Of a DNA stretch of 64,000 nucleotides, positions 59,398 to 64,000 are shown in pieces. The stretch is from Hydractinia symbiolongicarpus (Eukaryota; Cnidaria; Hydrozoa; Anthoathecata; Hydractiniidae): NCBI RefSeq assembly GCF_029227915.1, contig NC_079888.1:16842001-16906000 (forward strand), given 5' to 3'. The notes beneath the pieces were generated by a model that saw only the letters and a program-made list of their open reading frames with translations, ran no database searches and was not told the origin of the DNA. Every line of letters begins with the position of its first letter. The first letter of the stretch is position 1. Position numbers and translations under genes: made by a program.

Positions 59398-59829
59398 ACG
59401 GTTACTGTTATTTGATAGGCATTGGAACAATTTAACCCAACAAAATGTTTGCACATCTAGTAATCATTCGTTAACAGGATGGACATGCTAACAGTCGAGT
59501 GCAGCAAGCCAAAGCAATATGTAGAGTAAAAATCTAAATGCTTTGTCAATAATAGATTGATGACCTATTTGGCTTTGCTTTTTCTTTGATCAAGTGTTCT
59601 TGTGCAGAGAGAGTGGTTAGTAGAAAGTAATTGCTGCAAAAAAATCTTTTAGTGAATCAGCATATGGAATGCCTTAAATGACTACGGAAATTCCATTAAA
59701 TTCTATTTTGTTCGGCGTTGTTAATCTTGGCGTCCCATTAAATGAACTTGGTTGTGATTAAACACATTGAATTGGGTTTGTTTGCGCAGCACCTTTGTTA
59801 AATAGCATTGGTAAGAAACTAGCAAGAAT

Positions 59830-59903
59830 CACCGCTGATGGGAGTCGAACTCACAACCTTTGAATTAGAAGTCCAACGCGCTAGTCCATTGCGCCACAGC
59901 GGC
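59830..59903 (-). tRNA. tRNA-Arg(TCT), T-stem variant
   Basis: A52-C62 as in the copy at 54266; anticodon at 59867-59869. Confidence 0.77.
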
Positions 59904-60335
59904 ACGGCTATGTAAATATGATAGGCATTGCAGCGATTTAACCCAAGAAAATGGTTACACATCTAGTAATCATTCGGTAACATGATGGATATGTTAACAG
60001 TCGAGTGCAGTAAGCCAAAACAACATGTTGAGTAAAAGTCTAAATGCTTTGTCAATATTTAATTGATGACCTATTTGGCATTGCTTTTTCTTTGATCAAG
60101 TGTTCTTGTGCAGAGAGAGTGGTTAGTAGAAAGTAATTGCTGCAAAAAAATCTTTTAGTGAATCAGCATATGGAATGTCTTAAATGACTAGGGAAATTCC
60201 ATTAAATTCTACTTTGTTCGGCGTTATTAATCGTGGCGTCCCATCAAATGAACTTGGTTTTAATTAAACACATTGAATTCGGTTTGTTTGCGCAGCACCT
60301 TTGTTAAATAGCATTGGTAAGAAACTAGCAAAAAT

Positions 60336-60409
60336 CACCGCTGATGGGAGTCGAACCCACAACCTTTGAATTAGAAGTCCAACGCGCTAGTCCATTGCGC
60401 CACAGCGGC
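60336..60409 (-). tRNA. tRNA-Arg(TCT)
   Basis: Consensus body; anticodon at 60373-60375. Confidence 0.9.
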
Positions 60410-60840
60410 ACGGCTATATAAATATGATAGGCATTGCAGCGATTTAACCCAACAAAATGGTTACACATCTAGTAACCATTCGGTAACATGATGGATATGT
60501 TAACAGTCGAGTGAAGTAAGCCAAAACAATGTGTTAAGTAAAAATCTAAATGCTTTTTCAATATTTAATTGATGACCTATTTGGCTTTGCTTTTTCTTTG
60601 ATCAAGTGTTCTTGTGCAGAGAGAGTGGCTAGTAGAAAGTAATTGCTGCAAAAAAATCTTTTGGTGAATCAGCATATCGATTGCCTTACATGACTACGGA
60701 TGTTCCATTAATTTCTATTATGTTCTGCGTTATTACTCTTGGCTTCCCATTAAATGAAATTGGTTTGGATTTAAAGCATTGAACACGTTTGTTTACTAAG
60801 CATCTCTGTGCAATAGCAAGGGCAAAAATCTAGCATAAAT

Positions 60841-60914
60841 CACCGCTGATGGGAGTCGAACCCAGAACCTTTGAATTAAAAGTCCAACGCGCTAGTCCAT
60901 TGCGCCACAGCGGC
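60841..60914 (-). tRNA. tRNA, anticodon TTT in Arg-type body
   Basis: 447-type copy with C49-U65; anticodon at 60878-60880. Confidence 0.75.
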
Positions 60915-61346
60915 ACGGTTACTGATATTTGATAGGCATTGGAGCAATTTAACCCAACAAAATGTTTGCACACCTAGTAATCATTCGTTAACAGGATGGA
61001 TATGTTAACAGTCGAGTGCAGGAAGCCAAAACAATATGTAGAGTAAAAATCTAAATGTTTTGTCAATAATAGATTGATGACCTATTTGGCTTTGCTTTTT
61101 GTTTGATCAAGTGTTCTTGTGCAGAGAGAGTGGTTAGTAGAAAGTAATTGCTGCAAGAAAATCTTTTAATGAATCAGCATATGGAATGCCTTAAATGACT
61201 ACGGAAATTCCATTAAATTCTATTTTGTTCGGCGTTATTAATCTTGGCGTCCCATTAAATGAACTTAGTTTTGATTAAACACATTGAATTCGGTTTGTTT
61301 GCGCAGCACCTTTGTTAAATAGCATTGGTAAGAAACTAGCAAAAAT

Positions 61347-61420
61347 CACCGCTGATGGGCGTCGAACCCACAACCTTTGAATTAGAAGTCCAACGCGCTA
61401 GTCCATTGCGCCACAGCGGC
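61347..61420 (-). tRNA. tRNA-Arg(TCT), T-loop variant
   Basis: T-loop G only; anticodon at 61384-61386. Confidence 0.82.
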
Positions 61421-61852
61421 ACGGCTATATAAATATGATAGGCATTGCAGCGATTTAACCCAAGAAAATGGTTACACATCTAGTAATTATTCGGTAACAT
61501 GATGAATATGTTAACAGTCGAGTGCAGTAAGCCAAAACAACATGTTGAGTAAAAGTCTAAATGCTTTTTCAATATTTAATTGATGACCTATTTGGCTTTG
61601 CTTTTTCTTTGATCAAGTGTTCTTGTGCAGAGAGAGTGGCTAGTAGAAAGTAATTGCTGCAAAAAAATCTTTTAGTGAATCAGCATATCGATTGCCTTAC
61701 ATGACTACGGAAATTCCATTAAATTCTACTTTGTTCGGCGTTATTAATCTTGGCGTCCAATTAAATGAACTTGGTTTTGATTAAACGCATTGAATTCGGT
61801 TTGTTTGCGCAGCACCTTTGTTAAATAGCATTGGTAAGAAACTAGCAAAAAT

Positions 61853-61926
61853 CACCGCTGATAGGAGTCGAACCAACAACCTTTGAATTAGAAGTCCAAC
61901 GCGCTAGTACATTGCGCCACAGCGGC
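61853..61926 (-). tRNA. tRNA-Arg(TCT), T-stem variant
   Basis: U51-U63 mismatch (ataggagtcgaaccaac) and a D-loop change; anticodon at 61890-61892. Confidence 0.72.
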
Positions 61927-62362
61927 ACGGTTATTGATATTTGATAGGCATTGGAGCAATTTAACCCAAGAAAATGTTTGCACATCTAGTAATCATTCGT
62001 TAACATGATGAATATGTTAACAGTCGAGTGCAGTAAGCCAAAACAATATGTAGAGTAAATATATAAATACTTTGTCAATATTAAATTGATGACCTATTTT
62101 GTTTTGCTTCTTCTTTGATCAAGTGCCCTTGCGCAGAGAGAGTAGCTACTAGAAAGTAATTACTGCAAATAAAAAAAACTTCTAGTGAATCAGCATATGA
62201 AATGCCTTATATGACTACGGAATTTCCATTAAAATCTACTTTGTTCTGCGTTGTTAATCTTGGCGTCCCAGTAAGTGGACTTGGTTTTGATTAAACACAT
62301 TGAATAAGGTTTGTTTGCGCAGCACCTTTGTTAAATAGCATTGGTAAGAAATTAGCAAAAAT

Positions 62363-62436
62363 CACTGTTGATGGGAGTCGAACCCACAACCTTTGAATTA
62401 GAAATCCAACTCGCTAGTCCATTGCGCCACAGCGGC
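62363..62436 (-). tRNA. tRNA-Arg(TCT), degenerate copy
   Basis: C3-A70 and C5-A68 in the acceptor, G10-A25 in the D stem, U at position 32; anticodon at 62400-62402. Probably inactive. Confidence 0.6.
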
Positions 62437-62868
62437 ACGGTTAATGATATTTGATAGGCATTGGAGAAATTTAACCCAAGAAAATGTTTGCACATCTAGT
62501 AATCATTCGTTAACATGATGAATATGTTAACACTCGAGTGCAGTAAGCCAAAACAATGTGTTAAGTAAAAATCTAAATGCTTTTTCAATATTTAATTGAT
62601 GACCTATTTGCCTTTGCTTTTTCTTTGATCAGGTGTTTTTTTGCAGAGAGAGTGGTTAGTAGAAAGTAATTGCTGCAAAAAAATCTTTTAGTGAATCAGC
62701 ATATGGAATGCCTTAAATGACTACGGAAATTCTATTAAATTCTACTTTGTTCGGCGTTATTAATCTTGGCGTCCCATTAAATGAACTTGGTTTTGATTAA
62801 ACACAATGAATTCGGTTTGTTTGCGCAGCACCTTTGTTAAATAGCATTGGTAAGAAACTAGCAAAAAT

Positions 62869-62942
62869 CACCGCTGATGGGAGTCGAACCCACAACCTTT
62901 GAATTAGAAGTCCAACGCGCTAGTCCATTGCGCCACAGCGGC
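62869..62942 (-). tRNA. tRNA-Arg(TCT)
   Basis: Consensus body; anticodon at 62906-62908. Confidence 0.9.
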
Positions 62943-63374
62943 ACAGTTACTGATATTTGATAGGCATTGGAGCAATTTAACCCAACAAAATGTTTGCACA
63001 TCTAGTAATCATTCGTTAACAGGATGGATATGTTAACAGTCAAGTGCAGCAAGCCAAAACAATATGTAGAGTAAAAATCTAAATGTTTTGTCAATAATAG
63101 ATTGATGACCTATTTGGCTTTGCTTTTTCTTTGATCAAGTGTTCTTGTGCAGAGAGAGTGGTTAGTAGAAAGTATTTGCTGCAAGAAAATCTTTTAGTGA
63201 ATCAGCATATGGAATGCCTTAAATGACTACGGAAATTCCATTAAATTCTATTTTGTTCGGCGTTATTAATCTTGGCGTGCCATTAAATGAACTTGGTTTT
63301 GATTAAACACATTGAATTCGGTTTGTTTGCGCAGCACCTTTGTTAAATAGCATTGGTAAGAAACTAGCGAAAAT

Positions 63375-63448
63375 CACCGCTCATGGGCGTCGAACCCACA
63401 ACCTTTGAATTAGAAGTCCAACGCGCTAGTCCATTGCGCTACAGCGGC
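63375..63448 (-). tRNA. tRNA-Arg(TCT), acceptor and T-loop variant
   Basis: Duplicate of the copy at 57805; anticodon at 63412-63414. Confidence 0.7.
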
Positions 63449-63884
63449 ACGCTTATTGATATTTGATAGGCATTGGAGCAATTTAACCCAAGAAAATGTT
63501 TGCAAATCTAGTAATCATTCGTTAACATGATGAATATGTTAACAGTCGAGTGCAGTAAGCTAAAACAATATGTAGAGTAAATATCTAAATACTTTGTCAA
63601 TATTAAATTGATGACCTATTTTGTTTTGCTTCTTCTTTGATCAAGTGCCCTTGCGCAGAGAGAGTAGCTACTAGAAAGTAATTACTGCAAATAAAAAAAA
63701 CTTCTAGTGAATCAGCATATGAAATGCCTTTTATGACTACGGAAATTCCATTAAAATCTACTTTGTTCTGCGTTATTAATCTTGGCGTCCCAGTAAATGG
63801 ACTTGGTTTTGATTAAACACATTGAACAAGGTTTGTTTGCGCAGCACCTTTGTTAAATAGCATTGGTAAGAAATCAGCAAAAAT

Positions 63885-63958
63885 CACTGCTGATGGGAGT
63901 CGAACCCACAACCTTTGAATTAGAAGTCCAACGCGCTAGTCCATTGCGCCACAGCGGC
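63885..63958 (-). tRNA. tRNA-Arg(TCT), acceptor variant
   Basis: C3-A70 mismatch; anticodon at 63922-63924. Confidence 0.77.
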
Positions 63959-64000
63959 ACGGTTAATGATATTTGATAGGCATTGGAGAAATTTAACCCA

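Larger units (their letters stand above)
53256..60409. repeat. Higher-order repeat with 5564-bp offset
   Basis: Units at 53256, 53761, 54266 and 54772 recur at 58820, 59325, 59830 and 60336. The pair at 53761 and 59325 shares a 1-base deletion in the T stem, so the deletion was copied with the block. Confidence 0.8.
38581..64000 (-). repeat. Right part of tandem tRNA-gene array
   Basis: Fifty complete units plus the copy split by the Polinton, in the same orientation and period as on the left. It holds the single TCA-anticodon copy and six of the 18 TTT copies. A cluster at 46.6-50.3 kb shares a D-stem change (ttgcccc on the plus strand, G11 opposite G24) that is absent elsewhere, showing local homogenisation. 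Spacers contain nothing I can call as a gene. Confidence 0.95.

Overview
This window looks like metazoan nuclear DNA. It has two parts: a long tandem array of about 506-bp units, each carrying one tRNA gene on the minus strand, and one complete Polinton/Maverick (virus-like, self-synthesizing DNA transposon) of 16,363 bp at 22218-38580 that interrupts the array. No ordinary host protein-coding gene is visible. The transposon protein set resembles sets I associate with cnidarians and other aquatic invertebrates, but the sequence does not fix the species.

Array (1-22217 and 38581-64000). I count 93 complete tRNA-like genes, one partial copy at the left edge and one copy split by the transposon. 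All share one Arg-type body. Of the complete copies, 74 have anticodon TCT (Arg, AGA codons), 18 have TTT (a Lys anticodon in the Arg-type body) and one has TCA (which would read UGA). Sixteen TCT copies have every stem paired; the others carry one or a few stem or loop changes. The spacers of about 432 bp fall into at least three subfamilies, and copies are arranged in higher-order repeats with offsets of 6575, 2028, 3038, 1518, 1011 and 5564 bp, so the array has evolved by unequal exchange or block duplication.

Polinton (22218-38580). It has 346-bp terminal inverted repeats differing at 3 positions, AG...CT ends and a 5-bp target duplication (gctga) lying inside the acceptor stem of one tRNA gene. 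From left to right it carries: a small conserved protein and a tail-anchored 395-aa protein (minus strand); a candidate minor capsid protein, the major capsid protein and the packaging ATPase; a run of small membrane or coiled-coil proteins (204, 139, 75, 47 and 141 aa); a 424-aa membrane protein (minus); two paralogous proteins of 161 and 195 aa; a DD35E integrase (minus); a SAP protein; a SAP plus MDM2-type RING protein; and a protein-primed family B DNA polymerase whose N-terminal region sits in a different frame. Capsid, packaging, integration and replication genes are all present, so the element has the layout of an integrated virus. I could not find an adenain-type capsid protease.

Most notable: the polymerase carries an in-frame 243-bp insertion that is a second copy of its own N-terminal module, flanked by a 9-bp direct repeat; its N-terminus requires a -1 frame change in a Glu-codon tract; a family of near-perfect hairpins sits just after the stop codon of most transcription units, reminiscent of hairpin 3'-end signals of giant viruses and virophages; and the RING domain has the exact zinc-ligand spacing of MDM2.
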